The translations under genes and the position numbers were made by a program. From Theristus sp. LFF4_11 (Eukaryota; Nematoda; Chromadorea; Monhysterida; Xyalidae): DNA of 64,000 nt. Positions 1 to 25,800 of this stretch are shown here, one piece after another; the first letter of the stretch is position 1, and the number at the start of each line of letters is the position of its first letter. The stretch covers positions 28,484 to 92,483 of the forward strand of contig JASANC010005175.1 in assembly GCA_030248135.1 (NCBI GenBank). Direction: 5' to 3'. The notes under the pieces are model-generated. The model saw only the letters and a program-made list of their open reading frames with translations, was not told the origin of the DNA and ran no database searches.

Positions 1-340
1 CGTCGCTCGAACGTGATTCACCCTGTAGCCGAGAAAAGTCCGAAAACTCACACCACCCGTCACCAACCTCGCTCCTCCACAACCTCAACGACGACGCACA
101 ACTGCACAGGAGCTCCAACTGCACAGGGGCTCCAAACAGGACGGGCACTCAAACTGCTGACACTCGTCGCTCACAATCGTGTGGTTGGGTGTTCACTTGG
201 ATTCTCGGCACAAACAAAACAAACAAACAAATCTCGATTAAAAACAGCTCCAAGCGAAAGCGCTAAAGTGAAAATACCGCCGAGAAATCCAAAGACTCAC
301 TGCACCCAACTCACAATTCTTTCACTTCGATAAGGCGTCC

Positions 341-700
341 AACTCCACTTTAGCTGCGGTCCTCCATGACCTCGAGCAGCGCCGGAAGAACACAGATGAA
401 TTGAAACTCCGCTCCACTCTAGCTGCGGTCCTCCATGACCATTCGAGCAGCGCTGGAATTCCAAACTGTAGAATCGCTCCTCTCGACGGATGCTCCAAGG
501 TCTCGACTCGCTCCTTTTTCCTTTTTCGACTGACGCTCCAATCCCGATGCTTCGATTGTTCAGAAGTTGATCACAGGAGCACCAAGCTAACCGCGGTCCT
601 CCATGACCATTCGGGCGGCGCAAGAGCTCAACTGCACAGACGCTCCACTCGACGGATGCTCCAAGAGTCTCGACTCGCTCCTTTATCCTTTGCAGCCGGC
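341..700. repeat. Diverged tandem repeat, about 168-bp spacing
   Basis: A block containing a 'GCGGTCCTCCATGACC' core occurs near 356, 424 and 591, and a second block (CTCGACGGATGCTCCAAG) occurs near 482 and 648. The later copies of both are offset by about 166-170 bp, so this looks like a diverged tandem duplication. The rest of 1-1600 shows no convincing exon. A short palindromic CCTACAAGGTCACCATGGTGAC lies near 1457, but nothing shows that it is used. Confidence 0.55.
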
Positions 701-1616
701 GTTCGATCGGCGGGACCTCCACTGAAGTGTGCTCCCCTGGTGTAATGGTTTGTTCGCACTAAGGACGTTTGACCTCCACGCTCCGAGTCCCCGGCCTCGA
801 GCGCCGATGTGGCGATCTGCACGCTCGGATCTGCTGTCGTCGAGACTGAGTTAAAGGAAATTGGCAAGTTAATTAATTAGGGTTCTGTTGCAATATGCGT
901 GAGTGCGTTGTGTTTGTGTTGCTCAACTTCAATCCGCAATTCTTTCTCTTTTCTCGTTTATTCGACGTTGGCCAACTCTTTTCCAGAACAGTTATTCGAT
1001 TAGTTCAGAAGAGAGGATAAAACCAGCACGGCAAAGTAAAACAACAGAGTGGCCCAGATAACAACGAAAACAATGCCTTTATACGCAACGATAACCAATG
1101 AAAAGAAAGTAGTTGACCCAATGCCAAGAAAGTAGCTTAGGCATTCACACGCACTCGACCATGCGCCACATCAGCAGCACAGACTACGGTAGCACGGGTA
1201 GGAGTGAGGTTATAATAGGACATTACAAAAACGCCAAAGAACCACAAACTGATAAAAAACGTTATTGTTCAGTCGCAAAAAGAGCTTTATGCAAGTACTC
1301 TATACCTCTATACTTGCTATGTACCTCTCGTTAAGCAATTTGGTGTTGTTTTTAAAGTTTTTTCATTCATTTTTAAGTGAAACCTGAAAAATTGCAATTG
1401 CGTTTCTGACAGAGCGAGCGACAATCCCATTCCGGTGGCGGAGCGGTTGCGAACGACCTACAAGGTCACCATGGTGACAGCCGCCGTGCCAAAAGGCAGC
1501 GGACAAATTGACTCGGACGGGTCGAAAGAGCTGGTATATATATCATAGCCCATTTATTCAAACGTGTCAGATCGCAATGACGTTTTGCTTGGGTGCTCTA
1601 AAACATGCACTTCTCT

Positions 1617-3075
1617 AATGCAGCGCATCCGCACTTTCAATTTGGCAAATGTCCTTGCGTACTGCGTAGAACAAATGATCACGGCTGGATACTGAAATTC
1701 TGCCTGTGCACAAGAAAAGGCCGCTTTCAAACAGCGTCAAAAATGTCGTCATTTTGTCAATTCCACACGTTCGGAAATGAGAATCCGTGGTGTCACCGCA
1801 ATTGTGCGGCTTCCCTCAGAAAAATTCCTGACAATTTAACCAGACGTGCTTTTGTTCGCCATAACAACCGCGCCATCCGATTTCATTGCTATTCCATTCG
1901 CAAAAAAATCAGCCGACTCATTCGGTTGCAGCAACAAATCGCCGGCAGCCCGTACAACGCGTTCAACATCACCGACTGGAATGATTTCACGAGCATCATC
2001 AACGACTTGGACTCACTGCTGCCGTGCAACGAGCCAGCGGTCAGTTCTATAAAACTGAATAGTGTGTTTGAAAAGTGAACATTTTTACTCCACGGTGTTC
2101 CAAAAGTTTTAGTCTTTGAAAAATTCTGAAAAAATAATCGAGACATGAGCTTCAAAGACAAACAGTTTTGCGTCGAAATTAGAAATATCAATCCAATCAG
2201 TGGGAAGCTTCGGGTCAAAGATGAACTTGGGGTTCAAGTATTCTACCGGAATTTGTCAGGGTCTAAATTTTGGAACACCCTGGAGTAGAACTATTCACTT
2301 TTCAAGCACTATTCACTTTTTATAGAACTGACCACAGGGGTGATTTCGCGCGTCACTGAGACCCAATTTTGTTCTTCAGAGCACGCTCTCAAGTTTAATG
2401 CCATTCGGCGTACCAAAGTTCATGTGTGCATTATGCGTACACTTGTAATCGTTTTGGTACGCAGAATTATGGTTTGGCACTAATGAAGGGATAATGGACT
2501 ATGGCATGAATTTTGGCATGCTGGATGGTAGTGTAAAAAGGAGGAATAGTGTGAGTTATTTTTTCAGCGTGAGGAGCAAACGTTGTGAGTGAAATCGAAT
2601 TAATTCCTGATGAAAAAAAACTGGACTGGCAGTTCTTCTCCCGTCAATGTTGCAGTTTTTTGGCATATGGATGAATTTTAGAGGATTTTGGCATTTTCTA
2701 GCGTGGTATTACATGTGTCTCGAATCATGTTCTCTGGGAGCGGTCAGACTAGCCACAAAGCGTTTCTTTTCCGAACACTGTCTACACACGCACTCCCGTT
2801 TTACTGTCAACTATGTAGATCGGAGTCCTGCAACGGCGTTTTGTTTCGTCGGTTCACCGTTTGTGTGTTCATGTTTGTTGCAGAGCAGCACAACTGCGAA
2901 GGCGACGACACCACCACGCACAACCACGACGCCACCACGCACAACCACGACAGAACGCCCCACTACGTCTACCACCTCGACTTACGGAACAACAACAGCG
3001 AAAGCCAAGAAAGTTCCAGTGGAACTTGCCCTGAAACCTCACCAAAAAGCGTGGTGGAGCTTTTTGAAATTCTGA
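1617..3075 (+). CDS. Partial secreted-type protein: Cys-rich domain plus Thr/Pro-rich (mucin-like) C terminus
   Basis: Two exons can be joined in phase: about 1617-2039 (acceptor AATGCAG, or an in-frame ATG at 1605) and 2884-3075, ending at TGA 3073-3075. The donor is GCG|GTCAGT and the acceptor TTGTTGCAG; both are phase 0. The first exon has several cysteines (KCPC, FCLC, NPWCHRNC, LLPCNEP) around a charged helix-like stretch. The second exon is a Thr/Pro repeat (TTPPRTTTT twice, then ERPTTSTTS) ending in a basic tail. Thr/Pro repeats of this kind are typical of O-glycosylated secreted proteins. No signal-peptide exon was found, so the 5' end is missing. I do not recognise the Cys domain. 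The intron begins exactly with the end of a small inverted-repeat element. Confidence 0.45.
2039..2333. mobile_element. MITE-like inverted repeat whose left end is a splice donor
   Basis: The left end (GGTCAGTTCTATAAAACTG, 2039) is matched in inverted orientation by TTTTTATAGAACTGACC ending at 2333. Inner arms also match (TGAAAAGTGAAC ... and its complement near 2295; CGGTGTTCCAAAA near 2093 and TTTTGGAACACCC near 2270). There is no ORF of note. The left terminus coincides with the exon/intron border of the preceding Cys-rich gene and provides its GTCAGT donor. Confidence 0.6.
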
Positions 3076-3246
3076 ACATGTGAAAAGAAATCAGTTTATG
3101 TTAGATTGATGTAATGCGGTATCTTTCGTTTGAAGAACGTGAATTATTATTCTTTTCAAGCGTGTTTTGACTGATAATCTGTTGCACACACCATAAACAC
3201 ACCAGCAAACATAATATGCAACATTCACGTGTGCGTGTGAGCCTGT

Positions 3247-3432
3247 GTGTTTGTCTGGAACTGTGTGCAACATCAGCTCAAATTACGTGCGAATCGAAAG
3301 TACAAGGTCTTCACGCACAACACCGAATGCATTGCGATATATTTAGGCGACAAAAGACAATTTTTTATGAACAAATGCCCACATTTAGCAGTTTATTTCG
3401 ACGACGTTTGGGATAAATGTGTTAGCGAATAA
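3247..3432 (+). CDS. Possible small Cys-containing exon, unrecognised
   Basis: A 61-codon open stretch ending in TAA reads as a plausible protein (KYKVFTHNTECIAIYLGD, then NKCPHLAVYFDDVWDKC). It lies just downstream of the mucin-like gene, on the same strand. No convincing acceptor or signal peptide ties it to that gene, and its length is compatible with chance. The flanking 3076-3246 and 3433-3750 are AT-rich with nothing else recognisable. Confidence 0.2.
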   Translation: MFVWNCVQHQLKLRANRKYKVFTHNTECIAIYLGDKRQFFMNKCPHLAVYFDDVWDKCVSE

Positions 3433-3750
3433 AAGTTCTCTATTCTATTCATTGTGAGACTTGATTTTGCGAAAACAAAATAAAACTAACGAATAAATTC
3501 AAAAGATAAAGTTTTTTTAAGGTCAATGACTCAAAAAGAAAACCACATTATTTGCAAAACTCGGTTCATGAAAAAGTGGCAAACCGCATACAACGTTGAG
3601 TGGGAGCAGCAAACAGCTCGTTTCGGTGTAAACAAAAATATGATCAACGATATTTCAACAAAATATTCTATGTCAACAAAGAGATCAACAGTTTGCTGAA
3701 AAGTTTTTTGCGTGCATGATGGTCGGCCACACAAAAGGCGGTTCAAAAAA

Positions 3751-6280
3751 CTTAAAACGTCTTGCACATAAGAGCGGTATGAAATGCCATATGGGGCGCT
3801 CGATGGCCAAAAAATGGAATTTTGACATTTTGGGCTAAAACGATGCTACTAAGTGTCCTGAATAAGCGCACAAAATTTTTCGACCAAACACCTACCGTAA
3901 CCCGAGTTATGGGCCATTTTATGTGCTGGCCGACGGGCGCCGGTGACTCCGGCGACCGATCGCCGAATTGCATTTTTTAAGCTTTTAAAACAATTTTACG
4001 CAAATCCGAGGTGATCACGTGAAAGAGGAGAAAATTCTGAATCAGACCCATTACTTTTTGAGTACTTTCACTGAATTTTCAGTTTTGGCCTAAAATTCTG
4101 GCTTTTGCGGCAAAGATTTTCTTAAAACGCCCTGTTCAGAAATTCGCCAAACATTTCACAATAATAGAAAGTTAGCCCAAATTTTGGGCTTCACGGTGAT
4201 GCTAAAATTGTGCCTGGTTCGGACCATTTTTGCTATATTAAAAAAGTTTTCCGCCGGCCTGTCAGCCCAAAATGGCAAAAAATGGCTTTTTTGCCATTTT
4301 TTCTAATTCTTGTCTACCAGGGTCAACGCATTCTGCTCGAAACTTGCTGACGTGACTTTCTGCTGTACTTTGAGAAAGTTTGAAATTTTAAACGACTCAA
4401 CAGGAACCCCGTTCTATTGAAAAAAACGGTTTTTCGGCCGATTTCCGTCGAAAAGCACTTGGTTACCGGTGTGTTACCGTTGATACTGAGAACTATGGAG
4501 ATGTTATAGTGGTAGACAGTTGGTTTAGTCACATTTCTGGCTGAAAACGGTGCTCACGTTGTGACCCGTCATTGATTATCGACTTTGTAAAGGCTTTTTT
4601 CTAACCAAATGTGGCCAAAATAGCCAAAAATCGCGTTTTTTTCGCATATTCTAGTGTATCTGTGTGCACATGTAAGCTCTACCTGCGTTTCAAGTAATTT
4701 AGTGATTCTAATTTAAGTGCCTTCCAAGCATCTAAATTAAACGGTAGTTGCTGGTTGTGTGCTGGAAAATGCACGTTTACTATAAGAGTTGTGGTAAAAA
4801 ACACCCAATATCAAATGCATTTATTTTCGTGATGGAAGTATATGTTTATCCGCACAGGGCTTCTGTAAAATGTCATTCATGCGTATAAAACTTATGTTCG
4901 AAAAGAACATCAACAAGCTGCAAATAAAAAGTGTCGATTATGTTTCAAAAATTTTTACATCGTTGCTTGTAGCAAGTACACATTCGAGCTGTTTAAATCA
5001 CACTAAATTGGTCATGTGTGTGCGTCTGCCACTGTTCGTCATTTCGTTTTGTGCGTGACCGGCACCTTTGATAGTAATGTCTCTCTCGGCATTTGAATCA
5101 AAATAACAGTCTCCATAGCAGCACTGTAGCGCTCGCTTCAAGATGCTTCGATTGACGATGGCCAACTAGAGTAGACAGGCGGCAACCACAGTAATCAGAG
5201 CAATGACTGCGATGTTTAGGCACAGCTGCAAAGACCCACGCAGCAAACCAAAAATCGACGGAAACAACATTTTTGCAACCAGGGTTCTATTTGGTCTTTA
5301 GATTTTTTCAAATCATTTAGAGTATAACTTCAAATTACACAACAGCGAGGATTGCGCAAGTGGAGCTCACATTGGAACACAAATACACTAGAATATGCGA
5401 AAAAACGCGATTTTTGGCTATTTTGGCTACATTTGGTAAGAAAAAAGCCTTTACAAAGTCGATAATCAATGACGGGTCACAACGTGAGTACCGTTTTCAG
5501 CCAGAAATGTAACTAAACCAACTGTCTACCAGCATAACATCTCCATAGTTCTCAGTATCAACGGTAACACACCAGTAACCAAGTGATTTTCGACCGAAAT
5601 CGGCCGAAAAACCGCTTTTTTCAATAGAACGGGGTTCCTGTTGTGTCGTTTAAAATTTCAAACTTTCTCAAAGTACAGCAGAGGGTCACTTCAGCAAGTT
5701 TCGAGCAGAATGCGTTGACCCTGGTAGACAAGAATTAGGAAAAAATGGCAAAAAAGCCATTTTTTGCCATTTTGGGCTGACAGGCCGGCGGAAAACTTTT
5801 TTAATATAGCAAAAATGGTCCGAACCACGCACAATTTTAGCATCACCGTGAAGCCCAAAATTTGGGCTAGCTTTCTTTTATTGTGAAATTTTTGGCGAAT
5901 TTTTGAACAGGGCGTTTTAAGAAAATCTTTGCCGAAAAGCCAGAATTTTAGGCCAAAACTGAAAATTCAGTAAATGTACTCAAAAAGTAATGGATCTGAT
6001 TCAGAATTTTTTCCTCTTTAACGTGGTCACCTCGGATTTGCCTAAAATTGCTTTAAAAGCTCAAAAAATGCAATTTGGCGATCGGTCGCCGGAGTCACCG
6101 GCGCCCGTCGGCCAGCACATAAAATGGCCCATAACTAGGGTTACGGTAGGTGTTTGGCCGAAAAATTTTGTGCGCTTACTCAGGACACTTAGTAGGATCG
6201 TTTTAGCCCAAAATGTCAAAATTCCATTTTTGACCATCGAGCGCTACTCATACCGCTCTTATGTGCAAGACGTTTTAATT
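3751..6280. mobile_element. Long fold-back element, arms about 0.9 kb
   Basis: The left arm (3751-4665) is repeated in inverted orientation in the right arm (5386-6280). Examples are GTCTTGCACATAAGAGCGG at 3757 against its complement near 6255, and CATATTCTAGTGTA near 4646 against TACACTAGAATATG near 5386. The 720-bp centre (4666-5385) has no credible coding region. The arms differ by scattered substitutions, so this is an old insertion. It could be a non-autonomous DNA transposon of the fold-back class; no transposase is visible. Confidence 0.8.
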
Positions 6281-8521
6281 GACTCCATTTTTTACTTAAA
6301 GTTCTTCTCATTTGTGGAACGTGGGGCACAAGAGTAATCCCATGGAACGAATCGGATTTATTTTTTCCAGGATTTTCCAGGATTTCTTGCCAAAACTTCC
6401 GCACTCCGTTTGTTGTGATCTGCGCTGCACCAATGTTTTTTCGCTGACACGCCCAGCCCGTTTTTAGCACATTCATGCAACGGAGAAGAAAACAGCACAA
6501 GCATGATTTTGTATTGATTTTCTCCGCATTGTACATAGACCACATGTTCCATTGCAGCACAGTGAAGCAATTGCGCGTTCATATTGCGCAAGTCTGCGTG
6601 TAGCAAGCACACTGCTGTCATCATGGTTCCAGAGACACGCATGTGTTTGTGCTCCACACAATATACATTTAGTTCGCCAGCACGCATTTGCAAGTACACA
6701 CATCGGCTAGCTGCTTTGCTGAAGCAGAAGCCGTTGCAACTTTACAGCTGAATAGCATTTTTGCCACATTGACTCTTGTACGTATGTGCATTAGCACTGT
6801 AGGTTCAGCGCAAAACAAGCTGTAATTTTTTTCCCCGTGCGCTTCCACACATGTGTTTGAAAATATATACACTTGCATATATTTGTATGTACGTAGCACT
6901 TCACAGACTTATTGTGGCTTCCGCGACAGCGCAGTCGAAACAAGGCTGATACACTTCGATCGTTCTGAAACAAAAAATTCGGTACAAGTGCACTCTGTAC
7001 GATGAACGTCATCGTTTATCAAGATTTTTGAGCGGCAAACTTTTTTTGGTTTTCAAAATAACTCTTTGACATACAAGTGTACCTCACTGTTTCAAATTTT
7101 TCATATTATTCAACGTTTATTATTAAAAACAGCGAGTGTCCCCAGCTACTATTGCTGCGGTTTTGTTTTCATCTCAACGTGGAAATTCAACGTTTAAAAA
7201 TTGCGTTTCCAAAATTACGAAAAATAAGGCTTGAGACAACATGTAATCTTTGCGCACTGATTGATTGGTGCCTCCAAATTATTTGCTAAACCGTCGTGGC
7301 ATGAACGTGATTTGAACCGCGTTGTCGTTTTAACAAAATAGAAAAAGTCTTTGCAACTGCGCGTCAGCTTGCACCGCAGCAACCATTTAGTGGTTGCAAC
7401 GCATGGTTCTGCTTCCGTTGTCCCAAACACGCACAGAAACATAATCCGTGTGTGCGAAAACGTGTCTGCTACATGTTTGTAATCAGTCTTGCAATTAAAA
7501 TATCTCTCATCCATGCAATTTCTGCTCACAAATACTCAATTCGCATATATTCCTTTTACTGGTCTTGAAAATTCAAAAAAAACAGAAATCCGAAAAAATA
7601 CAAAAATGCAGAACAAAGCTTGAGAACATCGCCTCAGTTTCACACAACTGAAGAAACAGTGTTAAGTATTTGTTTCACGAAAACTCCTCTGTATGTGCTT
7701 GTTTTACGAAAAGCAATCTGGTTTTTCAAGGAATAAAGGAATACCAGCTGGCATACTTTAGCGTTAGTAGACTTTTCTGCAGAACACATCGCAGTAGTAT
7801 TTGTATGCGGGGCTGTATGTAAGAGCTCATGCTTGTGCGTACAGTCACAGCTTTATTATTGGTGCTTTGCGGCTTCTGTGTGTGTGCGTCTAGAGAGCGA
7901 AAACCTGTATCACATTCGTGCGCATGTGTACGCCATAAAAGTCCAATATGTCTATTCGCCGCTTGTTCGTGTGTTTGTGTGTGTGTGTGTGCATGTGCAC
8001 ATTTCGTTGTTTGCTTCTGCGTGTGTTATTTTCAAAGTTTTTGTTCGGCTCTCTTGCACTTCATATACCAGCTCTCCCAGACAGACGTATACGCGTCGTA
8101 TACCAATGCCATCGCATTTTATCATTGGTACGTTTCGTACAGGCTGGAGCAGAGAAACCTTTGAAGTTTTGTTTCCCGGTGCCATTTCACATGCGTATAC
8201 AAACATGTACGCTTGCGTTGTTCATTGTATATTCGAAAAAAGCGAGCCTTTATTTTGCGCACAGTTCAAATCGTTACCACAGTCTGGGTGGTGAACTTTT
8301 CAAAAGCACATGCGCATGTGATTATTGCCAACTTGTGCTCTTGTATGAAAGTTGCTTTTTTTACGGTACATATTATCTTTGTTGCATGTATGACGCGAGA
8401 ATTAAAAATTGGTAAAGTGATCCGAGTTCACTGAAGAGGCCCGGGTCTCTCAGGCTATTTTGAATTGCGTCATAAAGTTACGTCTGTAAACGAATTTGGG
8501 TCGCAGAACCCAAAAATGATA
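6281..8521. other. Non-coding stretch, AT-rich with GT/CA-rich patch
   Basis: I see no exon with plausible splice sites here. Overlapping open frames around 7829-8415 fall in a GTGTGTG-rich patch and are open in all three frames, which is typical of biased composition. From about 8400 there is a degenerate minus-orientation copy of the 130-bp dispersed repeat found elsewhere in the window. Confidence 0.5.
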
Positions 8522-8981
8522 TACCGTATTACCCCCATTAAACCCCCCCCCACCATTAATCCCCCCCACCAATAAACCCCCACCCCCCCGACCAGTTTCC
8601 AAATAATCCCCCCCCCACAAATAATCCCCCATGGGGGTTAATTGGAAACCTGTTTGAAACACATACCCAGCGATATCAGTGGCTGGTTGCAGTGAAAATG
8701 ATGAAATTGTGCTACCAAAGGCCCCAAATGAGTGAGTTAATAGTAATTTCATTACAAAAGGCTGTTATAAAAGGAAATTTCTATGTAGAGTAGAAGTTTC
8801 TACGACTTTCTTGCCTGCCATGCAAGGTATTTTTGCCATTTTTCAACAAACCCCCACCCCTAGAATTTTTTGTAAAATAAACCCCCCCCCACCAATAATC
8901 CCCCCCCACCAATAAACCCCCACCCCTAAAAGTCGCTGACGTATTAATCCCCCATGGGGGTTTATTGAGGGTAATACGGTA
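8522..8981. mobile_element. C-rich MITE, copy 1
   Basis: The element is bounded by TA and has the terminal inverted repeat CCGTATTACCCCCATTAA at the left and its complement (GGGTAATACGG) at the right. Just inside are runs of C separated by AATAA or ACCAATAA, and a CCCCCATGGGGG palindrome. The centre (TGTTTGAAACACATACCCAG ... GTGCTACCAAAGGCCCC) is shared with the copies at 20.8, 61.8 and 62.3 kb. It has no ORF. The TA flank suggests a Tc1/mariner-type target duplication. Confidence 0.8.
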
Positions 8982-9230
8982 GTGTATATTCTGCCAAATT
9001 TTTGTTAACCAAAAAGAACAGCTGGCTTTTTTGGCGGATGATAAAAACACCGAAAAATTCTGTGCCGTGGAGAGGAAAAACTCCATAAACTTTTGAATAG
9101 CGCGACACTTTTCAGCCGCCAATTTCGGTGCTGTACTAAGAACATATTTTCTTGTCAGATGAGCTAATTCTCAGACATGGGTTGATTCAGCGTTCCATCG
9201 AAATCTAAGTCACCCGTCAGCTCGCGAAAC

Positions 9231-22254
<13,024 letters not shown>

Positions 22255-22830
22255 AAAATGATGTTTTCTTTCAATTTTTCTTTCTCATTTTTACAGCACC
22301 AGTCATTTCACGCAGAAAATCGGTGAAAAAGATAAATTTTCCATTTTTGCCATCACGTCTTCTCGATCACTGTTTTCTCCTTCATTCAAATTGTGATACG
22401 CGCCCGCACCGACTCTATGTGATTCCATTTTTGTTTTGTTTTTGTTCATTCCGCTTGCTGTTCGGATGTTATGATCTTCAGATTTTTCTGTTTCTATCTC
22501 TGTTATGAGAATGAAATCGCATTCAAAAAAAATTACATGACAGAGAATACACCTGCGAAAACGTGAAAATTTCGAAAAACACACCACACAAGCACACACG
22601 GACAATCACAAATACTGGATTTCTTTGAGCAAATACACAACACGATGTGAACGTGCTTCTGGTGAGACAAGAAGAGAACACACCGATCGCACAGCGTATA
22701 AATTGCATAACAACACCGCACACACGAAATGAACGCACTGAATAATATTCGTCAAAATGCCAAAAACACTCGAGAAAAAAGCCGTTCTTGAACCCCAAAC
22801 TCCGAAACCGTTCACCAGCAATCAGTTACG

Positions 22831-25800
22831 TCAGAAAAGACCACGATTAGTGAGCGGCTGGAATGGCCGACCAGGGTTGCTGTCGAGCGCGCTCTGTACG
22901 AACTGACGCGCCTGCTCCTGCAGCGAGTCGGCGTTGGATTGCGGTTGATTCGACAACTCGGCCGATGGCGACGGCGCCACCCCGCTGAGGAACTGCGACA
23001 CACCTGGCGACCGAGAGAGAGTCTTTTTGATTGATTGATTTTATTCGACACGTTGTAAGTGTCAGGCATATGCACAAGGAAAACCAGTTTCCAAACCAGC
23101 AAAGCTGAGCACACAGCATTGTGTTTTTTCATTGTTTTCAAGACGAAAATAGCGCCAAACATCAGATGCAGCGCAATGCTGGAATGGAGTGCGTTGATTG
23201 GCGATGCGACAGCAATTGGATTTGTTTTGTTTGAAATTCACTTGATAAATAACTGATAATTTTCACCTTTGTTTTTGTGCTCTGCGACTGACTGCGCGCT
23301 AGCGAGTCAAGCAGTTTTATGGTTGACGCGCGCGCGAACTCAAAATTGGTGATGAAGTGACCCGTGTCAATAAAATACAGTTGAGTCGTTAGTGTCATGT
23401 TTAGTTGCCGCATCAAGCGTGAAACCGACTCTCTGTGCCTATCGACGTCTGCAAACCCGTTGAGTGAGTGACGGAACAAAAAAAAATTGAACGACACTAA
23501 ACCAGGCGGTATGGCGGCCCGATCGAGCACATCCGTGGCAGCGATTGGAAGTCGCGGGATGCTCAGATCGACGGGCGGCACCAGCAGCGGCGACGGCGTG
23601 GGTCGACGACGCGTGGTCGCGGTGGCCGCTGTGACACTCGACGACTGCGGTGACACAGCACTAGCAGAAGAAGGCACCACCGCCACAGGCGCAGCGGGCG
23701 GTGTCGCCGAACTCGCACCACGCTGCTCGCTCGACTCGCGACGCTCGATCGAGTGATGCTGGTCACGGTGATCGTCGCCACCGCCACCGGCGTCGCTGCC
23801 GCTCGCGTCTGCCGTTCGATTCAGCTCACAGATGAAGCGCAACCTGTGCACGTCGTATTAATTTTGTTTGTCGACTGTTGTTGCAGAGAAGACGGCTCGA
23901 ACCGTCAAGAGTGTGCAATGCAATAGGCTGGTTGCAATTTGCATTGCATTGCAAGTCAAGTTTACAATTATTTGCTGTTCGCTTCACTAAAACGCCCATC
24001 GAAACACACAGACACACACAGATATGGAATTTACAATTATTTTGCAGTACGTCTTTGCACAGTGACAAACAAAAAGACACAGGCGCACATAATCGTTGCA
24101 CAGACGATGTTACACTGGTCGGGTTTGGTGTGGCTGCGTGTGTGGTGTGGACAGAAATCAAAGCCTCCAGCCAGTTCCAAAATTGAGCAAGACCGAATGA
24201 TCGACACGGAGAGCCAGAATGAGTGGAGCCAACACCAGAAACAAAAAATCTAGTACCTTTTATTTTGGTCCCGCGTCTCCATGCGCGCATAGATGGGTAA
24301 GCAGTCTCATGCACGACGCGGGAATTCAAAATTGGCAAAGGGGTCCGAGTCCCAATAAGGCCGGGTCACTTGGACTATTCTGAATTACCACATACAGATT
24401 GAAACCAGTTTCCTTTCCACGTCCACAACCGCATTCAGTCGCAGCACCTAAAAAATTGAAAATACCTCGCCGCGCAGTCGTGCACATGAACGAACGCGTC
24501 GGCGTTGCTGGCCAGCGGCACGTGCGCGGCGACACACGCCAGCACACGACTGTGACCGTACGAGCGGACGTTCTCCAGTAACCATAATCTGATAAAGCAG
24601 AAACAAAATGCGCACCGCAAAAAAAGTGTGTTGTGTAGAACAGAGCAATGATCTCGTCATGATGAAATCAGAACTCTGATAAAAGCCTACCCCCTTTTAT
24701 AGAAACATGCACTCTGGCTCTGGCCTGGCGATAAAAATACCAGTGATGAAATTCAGTGATCCTCCACCCGCTCACCAACCATCACAACTCACAAGGAGGC
24801 AGCACAAAATTGCAAACGCGCTTCGACGTTCAGCAATTTATCGATCACTCCATTCCACAAAAAACCCGTCTTACAGCGAGCGAACGGCAACGCCGTCTGT
24901 CGTAGCCCAAGTCCACGGTGGCGACGACGACGACGACTGCGCTTGTGTTGCGTCCGTCCGTGCGTGCAGCCCAATCCAGTACGGCTCCGTGAATGGCGCC
25001 GTATTGCGGATGAAATTCGACTGGGAATATGACGAGCAATGAAAAAAAAGAATTTCGAAACACTACGACGTTGTCGTGAGTTTTTCGGCATGCTTTTTCA
25101 TTTCGTCACAATTCGTCTTTATCCAGTGCCTGCGTGCGTGCGGAAAATACGATGAATGAAACTGAACTTTACAGTCTCAAAGTAACAACAAATGACAAGC
25201 AAAAGCAGACAGAGCGGGAAAAACCGCTCTCAACTCATAAAGCGATAAAGCAGCAACGAAAACTGAACGAAAACAGACAACAAAAAAGACAGTGCACCCA
25301 CGACCGACCAGTTCATCGTCGCTGGAAATCACGGTCAACTGAGCGCCCGTCTCGTGGCACCGTCGTTCGGCACCGTCGTACGTTTCGCGATCCGACGAGA
25401 ATTTGTAGCAAGAGCCTGTGCGAACGAACAATCCAGGACAGACGCATATGCGAAAAGACCGATTTTTAGCTCAGTTCATTAAGGCCAGTTGGTTTGTTGT
25501 GTTGTCAGTTCAGTGGCACTAGCGCACAGATGTCAACAGGCTGGTGAACAACAACACCGGTTTTATGGCTGGTCACCGGACGGGCTACGGCGACTGCGCG
25601 GTGCGTACGGTATTTTTGCTTGAACCTGTCACGTTTTTTTTCGCAGAATAGCAAGCAAGCATGCGAACATTTGGTACCACAAGATCAAATGTATCGGGTT
25701 TGGTCGGAAATGAAACAGCCCCACTTGTGGCAGAATGCATGATTTCTTGCAAACTCCGATCCAGTATTTCTTCGAACGCGACTTCTGTGTTCAACGAAAA

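Noticed and set aside
728..815. Possible tRNA gene (CTCCCCTGGTGTAATGGTTT start)
   Set aside because: No matching B box or cloverleaf; the following bases do not pair.
7829..8415. Three overlapping plus-strand frames with Cys/Val-rich peptides
   Set aside because: They come from a GTGTGTG-rich patch; all three frames are open, and no motif or splice site fits.
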